DNA of 64,000 nt. Origin: Panagrolaimus kolymaensis (taxonomy: Eukaryota > Nematoda > Chromadorea > Rhabditida > Panagrolaimidae). This document shows, piece after piece, positions 48,901 to 61,358 of the stretch (positions are counted from its first letter, which is position 1; the number at the start of each line of letters is the position of its first letter). The DNA is taken from contig JAJQJQ010000046.1 of NCBI GenBank assembly GCA_028622995.1, positions 1,426,001 through 1,490,000 of the forward strand, written 5' to 3'. The translations under genes were made by a program, and so were the position numbers. The notes beneath the pieces are model-generated. The model was not told the origin of the DNA. It ran no database searches and saw only the letters and a program-made list of their open reading frames with translations.

Positions 48901-50031
48901 GAAGCAAAAATATTAATGAGTTTCTTGAACATGGAAAAGAGCTCACTGATCAACTTCGAGTAGTTGAAGTATGTTTCATTTAATTTTTTTTACTTCGTCT
49001 TATCTCTTTATTTTTAGGATGAAGCAGTAAAAGCCCGCCATGAGTTTGATAACTTTGACCAAGCAACAGAAAAACTTCGAACATGCATACGCAATTATGA
49101 ACGTCAAGTGGTTAAACAAAATGAAATGAAAGCTAAACTCATCAAAGATCGTGAAGCAATTGAAAAGGATCTTGAAAAAGTTGATGAATATGAAAAACCT
49201 GACAATATGACTGATCCACCTGATTTCGATTCCTTGATTGAAAAAGACGAATGTGAACGACGTATCATCAAATTCAAAATGGAAATTACCAAGTTGAACA
49301 AGCTCAATAAAGGTCAACACGTTACTCCAGGTGAGTTAGAAGCTGCTAAGGTTGCATATGAAAAAGCTGCCAAAGCTGAAAGAGATTATGACAAGAAGCT
49401 CAAAAATGTTAATCATTCTTTCCTTGCTCGAGAAGAACTTTTTGCTAAAGTTAAAGAAGAAATTCCTATTAAACTTCGAGAAAAATTCTGTGATCTTATG
49501 AGAATGAGAAATTATATTGGTGATTTAACCGTTGATCATGAAGCTGGAAGAATTGAAATCAGTGTTCAAACTCATAAAGATGCTAATAAAGGTCGTTCAC
49601 AACAAACTCAATCACAACCAATAGATGAATCTGATGATGAAGCTGATCGACTTGTATCTAATGCTCAAGCAAACAAACAACGTCAAAAGAATCTCGTTCA
49701 AGATCTCAAAGGTTAGTTTTCTTGTTTGTTGCTAGTTTGTATATGCTTATAATGATTGAAAATTGGTTTAGGACTCAGTGGTGGTGAACGTTCATACACT
49801 ACAGCATGCTTCGTTATGGCTTTATGGTCATGTGTTGAATCTCCATTCCGATGCCTTGATGAATTTGATGTCTTTATGGATATGGTAAATCGTCGAATTA
49901 TCATGGAACTTTTATCTGATCTTGCTCGTGATCATCGTCATATCCAATTTTTCTTCTTTACTCCTCAAGGTATTTCCGAACTTCAAGCTAATGATGTTGA
50001 AGTTTTTACAATGGCTCCTGCTCGACGTTAA
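45984..50031 (+). CDS. smc-6: Structural maintenance of chromosomes protein 6 (SMC6)
   Basis: Exons 45984-46516, 46568-46972, 47027-47225, 47306-47541, 47596-47752, 47799-48323, 48372-48746, 48798-48968, 49018-49711, 49772-50031; 1,184 residues. After a disordered acidic/basic N-terminus, the head domain has IELENFMCHKNLKMRF, Walker A GPNGSGKS (139-146) and LGGKGRANNRG, all SMC6-type. NPLCWLSQDRAREFL marks the SMC6 Q-loop region. Two long coiled coils flank a hinge (about residues 510-690: ARFGPD..., GPVGMFIKCND). The C-terminal head has the signature GLSGGERSYTT (from 1099) and Walker B RCLDEFDVFMD, ending in GISELQANDVEVF. SMC5/6 holds sister chromatids for homologous-recombination repair and restrains joint molecules in meiosis. 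Length is near other SMC6 proteins. Confidence 0.95.
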
Positions 50032-50750
50032 TGAATCAAGCATCCATCAAATTTACTTTCAAAAAAGTGCAATAATTAATGATATCTCTTGTTTGTTTTT
50101 TTTACATTATTGCTTTGTAAATTTTTTCATTTGCTTTATACAAATTTGTTGAGTTTTGTGTTTTTTTCTTGTGTTAATTTTTCTGTCTGTTTTCTTTTTA
50201 TAAATAAAAAATGTTTGAATAAAAAAAATTGTTTGGAGATTCAAAAAGGAGGAATTAAAGGCGGAGAGATGAACATGCAACTGGAACTTCATTTTCTTAT
50301 TACAGGTCGTCGTCGCCGTCCGCCATTCTTTTTTTGCAACCCGAAGACGAAGAAGGAAGGAAAGAAGAATGAAGAAAAAAACCGGTCAAGGACACGTAGA
50401 CTTATTTCGACCCTGCAGGCATTTTATTATTTGTAAAAAGGAAGGCAGCAGCGAAATAAAATAAGAAGAAGAAAAAAATGGAAGAGAATAGAGAGAGAGA
50501 GATCGATTTAAAAATGAAAAATTTAGAAGACTTATCCATCCACTCCTCCTTCCAGAAATGGAGATGAGAGCCGTTCGAGTGATTTCACATTCAATTTTTT
50601 TTCTTTGTTTCATTAAAATCAGAATCTTTATTAACGGTTTATTTTTTTACACGTGTTCAAAAAAAGGAAGGATTTACTTTTTTTGTGTTTGATTGAAACA
50701 AATTCGAAGCTTTAAAATTATTAATTTTTAGGCTTCCGAAAACAAAAAAC
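50032..50750. other. Intergenic between SMC6 and the ERp18-like gene
   Basis: Holds the SMC6 3' end (AAATAAAA near 50202), purine-rich runs (GAAGAAG, AGAGAGAGA near 50490) and the promoter of the next gene; TTTTTAG at 50725-50731 is a likely trans-splice acceptor 20 bases before its ATG. No gene recognised. Confidence 0.55.
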
Positions 50751-51764
50751 ATGAGATTCCATGGAACGGCGGCGGCATTGGCCGTAATGCTAATTTCTCT
50801 GGGAATTTCATTTTCTCAAGCTGATATGAAAGCAGATAAACTTGCTGAAATGTATGCTAATCCTTTAGCTCATGGATTAGGAGATGATATAGAATGGGTT
50901 AAATGGGAGGATGCGATTGAAAAGGCTTTAGAAATGAATAAACCTATTTTCTTACTCATTCATAAAACTTGGTGTCATGCTTGTAAAGGTAAAGAATATT
51001 ATCTACGGAGGAAAAGGAGCAAAAACTATTAGGTTTATTAAGTTATTATTAAAAAGCATTTTTTGTGGCGATAATAGAAAAGACTCACAAATTTGATTTA
51101 CCGAATAATTTAGTCCAAAAAAAGCTAAACTTACTTGGAAATTTGTTTCGGTTAAAGCAATCTTATCTTTGCGACTAAATTTCGATACTTTAAACCAATT
51201 TTATGAAACCTTTTATCGATGCTTTAGTTTATTAAAATAATCTACGACATTATAATTTCAAACCTAAGAATCCCAAAAAAATAAAATCAAACCCATTTTT
51301 TAGCTCTCAAAAAGACCATGCAACAATCAAATGCCCGTCGAGCATTCAAAAAACTCAGCGAATATTTTGTTATGGTTAATACCGAAGATGATGAAGAACC
51401 CTTTGAAGAGGAATATCGACCAGATGGAAAATATATTCCTCGCCTTTTATTCCTTGATAAAAATGGCGATCTTATAAGTGATATAAAAAATAAAAAAGCT
51501 GAATACAAAAATTATGCTTATTATTATTCTTCACCCGCTGATATTCTTAATTCCATGAAAGATGTATTACGATATTTTGAAATTGAAGTTCCAGATTTAA
51601 AGAAAGGCGAAAGTTTAAAACCCAAAAAACCTGAAAAGAAACCCCGAACTCTTGAAGATGGACCTGAACCACCTAAAATTAAGGAAACACCAAAGAAGGA
51701 AGAAACTAAAGAAAAGAAGGATGATAAAAAAGAGAAAAAAGATACCAAAAAATCTGAGCTCTAA
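50751..51764 (+). CDS. TXNDC12: ER thioredoxin-fold protein (TXNDC12/ERp18-like)
   Basis: Exons 50751-50988 and 51304-51764; 232 residues. Signal peptide (GTAAALAVMLISLGISFSQA). Family core: HGLGDDIEWVKWEDAIEKAL, active-site WCHACKALKKTM with CHAC at 75-78 (CGAC in human ERp18), FVMVNTEDDEEPFEEEYRPD, YIPRLLFLDKNGDL. ERp18 is an ER-lumen thiol-disulfide oxidoreductase of the AGR/TXNDC12 family. The protein ends in KKSEL, a plausible KDEL-receptor retrieval signal. Odd point: a Lys/Glu/Pro-rich tail of about 55 residues (KPEKKPRTLEDGPEPPKIKE and KEEKK-type runs) separates the thioredoxin fold from the retrieval signal, which mammalian ERp18 lacks. Confidence 0.9.
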
Positions 51765-52219
51765 ATTTCTTTCTTAAATTCTTAAAGGAAAAAAGGTTAA
51801 TAAATAATTATTATTTTATTTGAAGATTAATTTATACGTGTTTTTTTTTTGATTTGTTTTGTTTATTTTTAATTTATCTTATTAAAGAAAAAATAAATAC
51901 AGTAATTGCATGAAAATTGAAGGCGCAAAAAAGGTTTTCATTAAATAAAGTAAATCCAAGTCAATTTTTGTATCAGACAAATTAGGAATGTCCAGCAACA
52001 TAGGTATGCTTTACAAAAAATGACCATAGCAACAACAACAAAAAATTGAGGCAATTCTTTACACGAAAATGGTAAAAAAGCGGGACTTTCATTTTCTGCT
52101 TCATTTTTTTTTTGCGCAGCAACTACGGCAGCAGCTTCTTCAACCTTTGCATTGGCAAATTACCAATTTTTTGTTATTACATAAACCTATAGTATTATCT
52201 TTAAAAGAAACAGAAAAAT
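51765..52219. other. Intergenic before the coiled-coil gene
   Basis: 3' UTR of the ERp18-like gene (TTAATAAATAATT near 51800) and promoter of the next gene. Nothing else seen. Confidence 0.5.
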
Positions 52220-55126
52220 ATGTCGTAAGTTTTTTGTAATTATGATATTAATGCTTAACCAACTACTTTTGCAGGATCCTTGAAGATTCCGAAGATATCA
52301 CAAGTGAACTAACTCCACCTTTTATAAGGAATTGTAAGTTATTATCTTTATTTTTAGCTTTAAATTAAAACTCCAAACATTTTAGTAAAACGACAAGTTC
52401 ATCATAAAGAAGCTATTCGAGATGAACAAATTGATAAACTTGAAACAGAAATTTTGATACTTCGAAGAAGCATACCTCGCTTAGAAAACGCTCAAGGCAA
52501 AGATGTCACAAATCAATTCATTCTATTAACACAATCTTTGGAACAAAAAGATAGTCAAATTGAATTATTAAAGTATCAATTGGAAGAAAAGCAACGAGAT
52601 CATCTAAATGAAAAAACTCAAATTCAAAAAGAATATAGCACTAAAATCGATGAATATACCAAAAAGCTTCAAAGCTTTCGTGAAGAGTATGAAAATTCGA
52701 TCGTATCGGAAGCTGTAGTTGGAGCTGCTGGTGATTCTGGAAGAGCAACGTTAGAAATGAATTTGGAACAAGCGAAGAAACTTCTAGCTGCTGAATATGA
52801 TGCTCAAATTGAAAAACTTGTAGCTGAAATGAATGCACTGCGATCGGATGTTGATAGAATTACAGCTGAAAATGAAGCTCTTCACAGTGAAAATGATAAC
52901 CTCACTGCTCAAATAGAAGACTTGGAAGAACAAGAAATTACTGAAGTTGACTATCAACAACAAATTGATGCCATGAAAGCTGAATACGAGGAAGAAGTGA
53001 AGAAAAGAAATAAAGCTATCAAGGCTATGAATAAGCTTATCCCGGTATGTTTAACTTTGCCGCAACAAAGAATACTTATAATAAACCATTTTTAGGATGG
53101 TCTCATTGATGCAATGAATGGAATCCATCTCAAAGGCAAAGAATTACTTGTGCAAAGGCTTAAAGCTGATTTGAAACTTTTGAACCGTAATTGGGAACAA
53201 ATTGAGCTACTTCAAAATGAAATTCAAAAGCTTATCGAAGAACCATGCTATCCTGGCGACACCATTTCTCAAGTAAATAATCTGGTTGATACTATATTTT
53301 TTAAATTCCTTGCTAATAATTTCAGTTTCAGCTTGCTCAACAACGTATGGATTTGGAAGAACAATTAAGTGGAAGCTCTTCGTCTTCATCGTTAACTTTG
53401 TCTTCGCAAAGTGATATTCGAAATACATCAGCCAAAGAAGTTCATGAAGCTGTAATCCATATTTCAATCATCAAAAGAATTCTTGAACCTCTCATAGCTG
53501 AATTGAAACGAATTCCTAAATTTTTTGAAGAAAATTTACCTGGTCTTGGGTTATCTGAAAATGAACAATTTCTTAGAATTCTTCGTCAAATCTCCGACTT
53601 TACTATCGATTTAGATGCAACCTTTCAAGATGTTACTGGAGTTTTGGGTGATTTGGAAGAACTTGAAGGCAGTATCATCCCAAATCTTTTAGATACACCA
53701 AAAGTGTTTCACGAACGTGTTACGGATGAAGCGCTGAGAAAGGAAGTGTACAACCTTCGAACAACTTTGAATGATGAAATTGCTTTGAAAGAACGATTCA
53801 TGAATGAACGAGATGATGCTTTAGAAGAAGTTCAAAACCATCTTAAAAGGATTCAAGAGTTTGTGCATGAAAAGATGACGCTTCAACGAGATATGCAAGA
53901 GCTGGAAGATGATTTCAATGTTCTTAAAGAAAAATATGAAAATGATTCAAATAATGCTTTTGCTGAAGACTATGAAAAAGTTAGAAAACATTTGAAAGAA
54001 GCAAGAGATTCTTTAGCTGCTAAAAATGATGAACTTCGTAATTTTCAAAACCAACGTATTGCATATCAAAAAGCTGTAAGTTTTACTTTACCTCGTTCAC
54101 ATCTAGTCTTATTACCTTATTTCAGCTTATGGAAGCCGAACAAAAGTGTAATGATGCTGAAACGTTTGCTAAACAAAAGATCGATGAAATGGATGAAGTT
54201 ATTGAACATTATCAAAAGCTTGAATCTGAAATGGATGCTAGAACCAGTGAGCTAAAAGAAGCCGACCAAAAGCTAAAAATGGTTTACAGCGAACATCAAA
54301 AATGTGCTGGGTTGATTAATTCATTGAAACAAGAAAAGGCTGCGTTAAAGAAAGCTGATAAAAATTCAGCAAATGTTTGTGATGAAGAAGATTGTCAACA
54401 TGAAGCTTATCTTTATGCATTGTTGGTTAAAATAAGTAATTAGTAAGTTGTTTTATTCCCTATTTTTTAACTATGAAATTGTTTTTCAGTGATGATCCAA
54501 ATCCCATTGAATGCCCATCAATTCTTCCCGAGCCTGCTCATAAAGCTTTTATGGATTTGATCGAAAATTCCTCACCTCAAGTGGTTGAACGCTTTGATTA
54601 TGCTTATAAGAAATTAGAAAATATAAAGAATTATCGTGATAATAGGTATTTTTTTGGTAAATATTTTCTAAGTTTATCCATGCTTCTTTTTTTAGTGTTT
54701 TATCGGATGCTTCAAATATTAGTAATGTTTCATTAACAAATTGTCTTGCAACCACGATGGAAATAACTGCTGTTGAATTTACACGATGTCGAGATACTGC
54801 AAATGAAATTATTCAAGAACTCAAAGGTGTCATCGAAAAAAAGGTTTGTCATTTTTCTGTTGGATAGTTTTTTAAAAGATTTTTTTTTATTTCAGAAAAC
54901 TCTAAATTTAAAAAGTTTGATTGGAAAAATTCGACAACTTAGAAACTTTTTACATCTTGCTGGTAAATATTTTGCATCAAAGAAAGTGAAAATTGATGAA
55001 GGAAAAAATTTAACAGAATTCATCGAAGAACTTGATAAAATTCATGATGTTTTGGATGATGCAAAAGTGGCTTCAAAAGTTTTAAAACCTGAACAAATAA
55101 ATGCTAAAGGAAAACGATATTTTTAA
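52220..55126 (+). CDS. Large coiled-coil protein, unassigned
   Basis: Exons 52220-52224 (only ATGTC), 52275-52333, 52386-53044, 53096-53272, 53332-54075, 54126-54442, 54490-54645, 54696-54843, 54896-55126; 831 residues. Long heptad-rich segments cover about residues 25-300 and 420-650 (LTQSLEQKDSQIELLKYQLE, MNALRSDVDRITAENEAL). Between them is a non-coiled, helical middle (EVHEAVIHISIIKRILEPLI and GLGLSENEQFLRILRQISDF). The C-terminal 180 residues form a globular helical region (ILPEPAHKAFMDLIENSSPQ, LIGKIRQLRNFLHLAGKYF) with a basic end. This resembles trafficking tethers or cytoskeletal adaptors, but no family signature was recognised. The acceptor of exon 5 is doubled (TTTCAGTTTCAG), allowing two residues more or less. 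Confidence 0.8.
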
Positions 55127-55492
55127 TTTTTATTGTTTTTTGTCTCTATGTTTATGTTGTTTGATAATTTTTGTTTTGTTTGTTTGTTTGTAATTATCTG
55201 AATAAATGTTTGATGATATTCATGAATTTTTAAATTGAAGGAATTAGAAAGCAAGTATAAAGGAAGCTGAAAGAAAAGTTTGAAAATATTTGAGCCTCAA
55301 GCCTTTGGCTTATTGTTGATCCTCTGCCAATTTGCTTCAATGCTTTGAAACAAAACTTGCTTCTTTCTTTTCATTTTTTTACAAAAAAGAAAATCTTTGA
55401 TTCAAATGTCTGTTTCAAATTTTTTCATTTTCAACTCATCAACTATTTTATTAATTCTTTAAAATAACTCTCTCCATCATCACTTCAATCAA
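55127..55492. other. Intergenic before valyl-tRNA synthetase
   Basis: AAATAAATG-type poly(A) signal near 55200, then AT-rich promoter sequence. No gene seen. Confidence 0.5.
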
Positions 55493-58400
55493 ATGCGTAT
55501 ATTTCAATTACGCTCTTCAAGCTCATTCAGCATTGAACGAGTTATTGAACATTATAATCAACGATATCCTTCAACTTTAAACCCAACAACAACTTCATCA
55601 AAGCCACCATTTTATATGATTCTTCCACCTCCTAATGTTACAGGAAATCTTCATCTTGGTCATGCTTTAACGGTGGTTATGGAAGATACTATTTGTCGAT
55701 ATCATAGACGAAATGGAAGACAGGTAAAAAAATTTATTACTTTTTCTATGTTTGATAAAGATTTAATTTATTTTTTTTAGGTTGAATGGTATCCTGGTTT
55801 TGATCATGCTGGAATTGCTACTCAAACGGTGGTGGAAAGGCAAATTTATAAAGAAAAGGGTTTACTTCGATCTCAAATGTCCACCGATGAATTTTTGGGA
55901 TACTGTAATCTGTGGAAGGATTCGTGAGTTTTTCTTTCACTCTTTAATTGTTTCTTATTATGGCCATTTTCTAGACGAATTAATACTATTACTTCGCAAC
56001 TCAAAAAGATTGGAGCTTCTTTAAATTGGGATAATTGTTACTACACCATGGATGATGTAAGTTAGTCTGTCTTCAAAGCCTGTAACAACGATGGTTTTTT
56101 TAGAAATTTTCATCTGCTGTTACGCATGCATTTTGTCGATTACATTCTGATGGATTTATTTTTCGTGAAAAGAAGCTTATCAATTGGTGTCCAACATTAC
56201 AAAGTGCAATCTCTGATCAAGAAGTTGATGGAATAAGTATTCAAGGGAAAACAAATCTTGTGCCATCTTCAAATCCTTCATCAAAGAAAGCTTCTGTTGA
56301 AGTTGGTGTACTTCATCTTGTTCGTTACAAACTTATTAATCCAAGCTCGAATGATCCAGAATATTTAGAAGTTGCAACAACTCGGCCTGAAACTTTATTT
56401 GCTGATATGGCGTTAGCTGTTAATTCTGCGGATGGAAAGAATAATCGCTTCATTAACAGGCATGTCAAACATCCATTGACTGATAAAATTTTGCCAGTAA
56501 TTGCTGATGAAGCTGTGAAAATTGATAAAGGAACAGGTAAAAGTTTTTTTGTGTTTGCAAGCTTTATTTTAGTTTTTTTATAGGAATTTTGAAAGTTACA
56601 CCATCTCATGATTTTATCGATTATGAAATTGCAAGAAGGCATGAAAATATTTTTGGTAATGATTACCTATCATGCATCAATGAAGAAGGTAAACTTGTTA
56701 ATGCTGGAAACTTTAATGGAATTGATAGACTTGAAGCAAAGCCTAAGGTATGATTACTGTGTCTTTTTTTTATCGATCAACTTTCATGAAAGCTTATGAC
56801 TTTTTAGGTTATCAAAGAACTTATTTCACGAGAAGCTTATGGTGGCAAAATGGAACAAAGTTCAAGTCAAATTCCTATCTGCAGTCGAACGGGTGATTTT
56901 ATTGAACCCATGTTACGAGAACAATGGTTTTTGGGATGTAAAGAAATGAATAAAAATGTGATACAAGCTATTGAACAAAACAAAGTAAGAATTTTTTTAA
57001 AGTTGGAAATAAAACCTTTAGCAACGTTTTAGATTTCAATTTTTCCAGAAGGCAATCGTCAAAAATTATTAGATTGGTTGGAATATACTGAGCCATGGTG
57101 TCTTTCACGTCAGCTTATTTGGGGTCATCAAATTCCTGCTTACAAAAATCATAATGGAAGGTAAATTTCATTAACAAAATTCTTTAATGAAAGTAATTTT
57201 AAGATGGACTGTATCAGATCAACCTATTGAAGGAACTCAACGAGACACTGATGTTTTGGATACATGGTTCAGCTCTGCATTGATTCCGCTTGTTACTCGT
57301 GGATGGCCTCAACATCATCTACCTGCTAATTCTTTGCCAATAAATCTTATGGAAACTGGACACGATATCATTGGATTTTGGGTGGCTCGAATGCTTATTC
57401 TTTGTCAACACCTTAGTGGAAAGCTGCCTTTTGATAATATTCTTCTTCATGGATTAGTTCGTGATTCAGCTGGTCGAAAAATGAGCAAATCTCTTGGAAA
57501 TGTTATTGATCCACTTGATGTTAGTGAAGGAATATCTCAAGAATCAATGATTAAACGTTTAAAAGAATCAAATCTTACCGAAAATGAAATTAGTAAGAAT
57601 TACGAATTATCTTTTACCTACAAACTTGTATGATTATTATTTTAGTGTTAGCTGAAAAAGATTTGAAGAACCTATTTCCTGAAGGTATGAAAGCTGTGGG
57701 TCCTGATGCTCTTCGATTTGCTTTGCTCCGTCATGATTTAAACGCGGAAGATATTAATGTTTCCATTGCTGACACTGCACAAGAAGGATATCGATTTTGT
57801 AATAAGCTATGGAATTTGGTAAAGTATGCTGATATTGTATTTTCAAAAGTTGATTCTTACAACACAACGAGTTCTCATGAAGTTGATTTATGGATTTTAA
57901 GCCGCCTTAAAACTACTTTAAAGCAAATATATAACCTTATGGATGCAGAGAATGATTGTGCAGCCGCTTCGCCTCATCTCGCATTTGCCATTATCAAAGA
58001 TTTTTTGATTCAAGAACTTTGTGAAGTTTATTTGGTAATTTTCTATGAGTTTCTTTTGCCTTTAACGTAAAATAATTTTAGGAAACGACAAAAACGGCTA
58101 TAAATGATTCAACGCCTTCTACAGTAACTCGAAAACAAGAAGTTGCATTCACGCTTCAAAGAGTTCTTCAACTAAGCTTTGCTGCTTTGGAACCATTTTT
58201 ACCTTTTGTTTCAACGTATCTTGGAGATAAAATACCTGGCAAAAAATTTGATGAAATTAATGTGTCTCAAGAAGCTATGGAATTATCATCAGAAAACAAC
58301 ATTGAGAAAAGTATGAACATGTCATTAGCAATAATCAACGCGACGAGATCGTTTCGAGTTGCTCTAGAAATTCCTAAGAAATATCAACTTATTGGTTTTC

Positions 58401-58841
58401 TTCAAAATGAATGTCAAATTTTACCCTTAAATGCTGTACTAAAAGAATTGATCAACTTACGATTAGAAGAAAATGAAGTTGATGGAAGTGTACCTCTTGC
58501 AATTAGCGGCCAAAAATGCACTCTCTTTGTACAAATTGAGGTATGTTCTTTTTACCTATGTTTCAAATACTTTACTCATGTAAATTTTTTAGCCATCGCA
58601 AAAAAAGGATGTGATCGATCATTTACAAAATCAATTACAAAAATTTCAACATAGAAAGAACCTAATGGCTGTTCATCTTGAAGCTACTATGAAAATTTTA
58701 AAGAATGTTGAATCCGAACCAAAAACCAAACCAGCTGCTATTAAAAAATCTCAAAGAAAAGTGAAACATGCTGAAAATAGCTTACAATTTGCGACATCAG
58801 AAATGGAAAGATTAGAAGAATTGCTGAAAAAATTAGGATAG
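55493..58841 (+). CDS. Valyl-tRNA synthetase, probably mitochondrial
   Basis: Exons 55493-55723, 55781-55923, 55975-56056, 56104-56536, 56584-56747, 56808-56984, 57033-57160, 57204-57592, 57646-58034, 58082-58540, 58593-58841; 947 residues. Class I motifs: [15 protein letters not shown] with HLGH at 54-57 and [10 protein letters not shown] with KMSKS at 545-549. The editing (CP1) domain is recognisable: [18 protein letters not shown] and the closing [38 protein letters not shown] and the C-terminal coiled-coil tRNA-binding arm ([16 protein letters not shown]) are ValRS-specific. It starts [13 protein letters not shown], a short basic, Ser-rich leader without acidic residues that suits mitochondrial import, and lacks the GST-like N-terminal extension of cytosolic animal ValRS. 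Confidence 0.93.
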
Positions 58842-59191
58842 TAGTTTTGTTGATTGAATTATTAGGATTTTGTTGTTGTTATTGTTGTTTATTTTAGTTT
58901 TGAATAAATTAGTTGTATTTATTTATTGTCTGTGTAAAAAAAAGAAGGATGAGAACAATTGAAAAAAAAGTTTATCGTTTGCAAATTTAGTCGATTACCA
59001 GCATTCAGCGAAGATAGCGGGGATTCTGGCTTTGCGCCATTCAATGTAAACTTTCAATCTCGAAAACAAAATTTCGCAAACATTTTCTTCGCAAAAAAAT
59101 TACTGATTTTTGTTTTTGTATTCAAACACAAAATTATTAATTTTTATTCCTCTTCAATTATTTGCGTAAATTTACGCCGTCTTTATTCACC
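58842..59191. other. ValRS 3' UTR and APN-1 promoter
   Basis: GAATAAATT poly(A) signal near 58901; 59030-59100 has repeated TTCGCAAA-type words before the APN-1 start. Otherwise featureless. Confidence 0.5.
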
Positions 59192-60824
59192 ATGGTCAAA
59201 CGTGCTGCATCAACATCTTCAACATCCAAAGTTCCACGAAAGGTAAAGAAGGAAAGTAGTAAACCTATCGATGAAATGTTTGCAACAATTTCAAAAAATA
59301 TTTCCTCTGATATTGATTTACCTGAAATTACTGATCCTGGTAACGAAGATGTTAAACCGATTGTAAAGAAAGCTAAGAAGGAGATGATTGGCTCAAGCTC
59401 AAAAGATGGAAAGGATGCAATTAGTGGGGTTCATACTGAAAGTTCATCTTCATCAAAAACAGAAATGATCGTTGAAAATGTTAATGGTGTCAAAACTATC
59501 AAAGTCGTTGAAGAAGTTATGGATGCTAAAATTGAAAAAATTGCTGGAAACGTCCAAGAAGTCAAGAAAGTGAAGGCTGTAAGAACAAGAAAGGTCGATG
59601 GAGATGTTAAAGCTCAAAAGGCTGCTGGAAAAGATCTTGAATTCAAAACAGCCAAAACATTGATGAAAGAAAGAGCATCTGGTTTACAATCCTCATGGCC
59701 AACTTACCTCAAACAAGAACATGAAACTACTGGAAAATCGGTTCTATCTGCTGTTGGTTCATCTCAAAAATTTCTTGGTGCTCATGTTAGTATAAATGGT
59801 GGAGTTGAGAATGCTGTATATAATGCTATGGCAATTGGATGCCGCTCTTTCGCGTTGTTCCTCAAAAATCAGAAAACATGGAATTCTAAACCTCTTGAAG
59901 ATGGAGCAGTTCAACGATGGCATAGAGCAATAAAAGAAACTGGCTTTGATTTGAAGATGATTGTACCTCATGCAAGTTATTTACCTAATGCTGGTTCACC
60001 AAATGCTGAACTTCGTGAAAAGTCAAAGAACTCTCTTTTGGATGATATCCGACGTTGCGAAAAACTTGGTATCACTTTATACAATTTTCATCCTGGCTCA
60101 TCTTGTGGAAAATGTACTGCTAAAGAAAGTATCGGATATATTGCTGAAGTTCTTGATGAAATTATAGAAAATACTAGCGATGTTATCCTCTGTAAGTTTA
60201 GCATTTCGCTTTGATACTGCATACTGGTACAGATATTTCTCATCGATTGCCTTTGTTTTTTCTAATTGATAATCCTCATTTTTTAGTGATTGAAACTATG
60301 GCTGGGCAAGGAAACACCATTGGAGGAAAATTCGAAGAATTGAAATCAATCATCGATAAAGTCAAAGAAGAAAATCGTCATCGAGTTGGAGTTTGCCTTG
60401 ATACATGTCACATCTTTGCTGCAGGTAATTAATTACATATGTTTTCTTTGGAAAAAAACGCTTATTTCTCATTTTCAGGTTATGATATCCGATCCGCCAA
60501 AACTTATGAACAAACTATGGCAAAATTCGACAAGGTTATTGGTTTGGATAAACTCAAAGCTGTTCATGTTAATGATTCCAAAGGTAAGTTATTTAATGGT
60601 TTTCACTTTTAAATTCTTTCTTTGTTTTAGCTGATCTTGGTTCTAATCTTGATCGACATGAAAATATTGGAGAAGGAAAATTAAAGAAATGTTGGCAATT
60701 TTTTATGAATGATCCACGTCTTGATAATATTCCGTTGATCCTCGAAACTCCAGATGGTCAATATCCTCGTGAAATGATTGAACTTTATGGGATGGACAAG
60801 ATGAATTCAGAATCTGATGATTAA
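59192..60824 (+). CDS. apn-1: AP endonuclease IV (APN-1), base-excision repair
   Basis: Exons 59192-60191, 60287-60424, 60479-60583, 60631-60824; 478 residues. The first 190 residues are a Lys/Ser-rich, disordered extension ([13 protein letters not shown]), likely nuclear-targeting. The endonuclease IV TIM barrel follows from residue about 193: [109 protein letters not shown] and PLILETPDG. The His, Glu and Asp ligands of the trinuclear zinc site are all present. It cleaves 5' to abasic sites and trims 3' blocks; C. elegans APN-1 also performs nucleotide incision. The start is the ATG in ACCATGG. Confidence 0.95.
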
Positions 60825-61358
60825 TGTCTAATATGTATTTTACTTGTTTCTTACTTTGTAATAAAGATTTTTATGTTTGATTTTTAGTTTTGGAAATAAG
60901 GCAGGCTATGGCGAGAAAAGATTGCAACAATAACAAAAAGTGGAAGAGTTTTTAACTTTTGTTTATACCTGATGAGATGTGCGAAATCAATCATTGCCCC
61001 TATAAAAACAACCTTCATCCTTTGTGCTCGACAGACTGATATACGATCCTCATACTCATAGTAAAATATGCTCAGCAATTCTTAAAACACTCTCTAAAAG
61101 CCTAACGATATCCTTTGCATTCCCTCATTTTCCAAATGCTTTAAAGCACCTCCAAGTCAAAACTTTCACAAACTCGCTGCATGATAAATTACGATAGCTT
61201 CTTTCGCGTTCACTCATTTTTGCAAATTTCAAATCTTTGCTTTCTTCTTCTTGCAAGTTTCAACTTTCCAATAAAAATAACAACGAAGAAATTTAAAAAA
61301 TTAACATAGCTTTCAATTTTGCTTGTTTTTTTATTTTCCATTTTTTTCTTCAGCATTC
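60825..61358. other. Intergenic between APN-1 and the PP1-like gene
   Basis: TAATAAAG poly(A) signal near 60860, then AT-rich promoter; CTTCAG at 61348-61353 is a probable trans-splice acceptor just before the next ATG. The minus-strand open frame 60884-61078 lacks family features. Confidence 0.5.
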
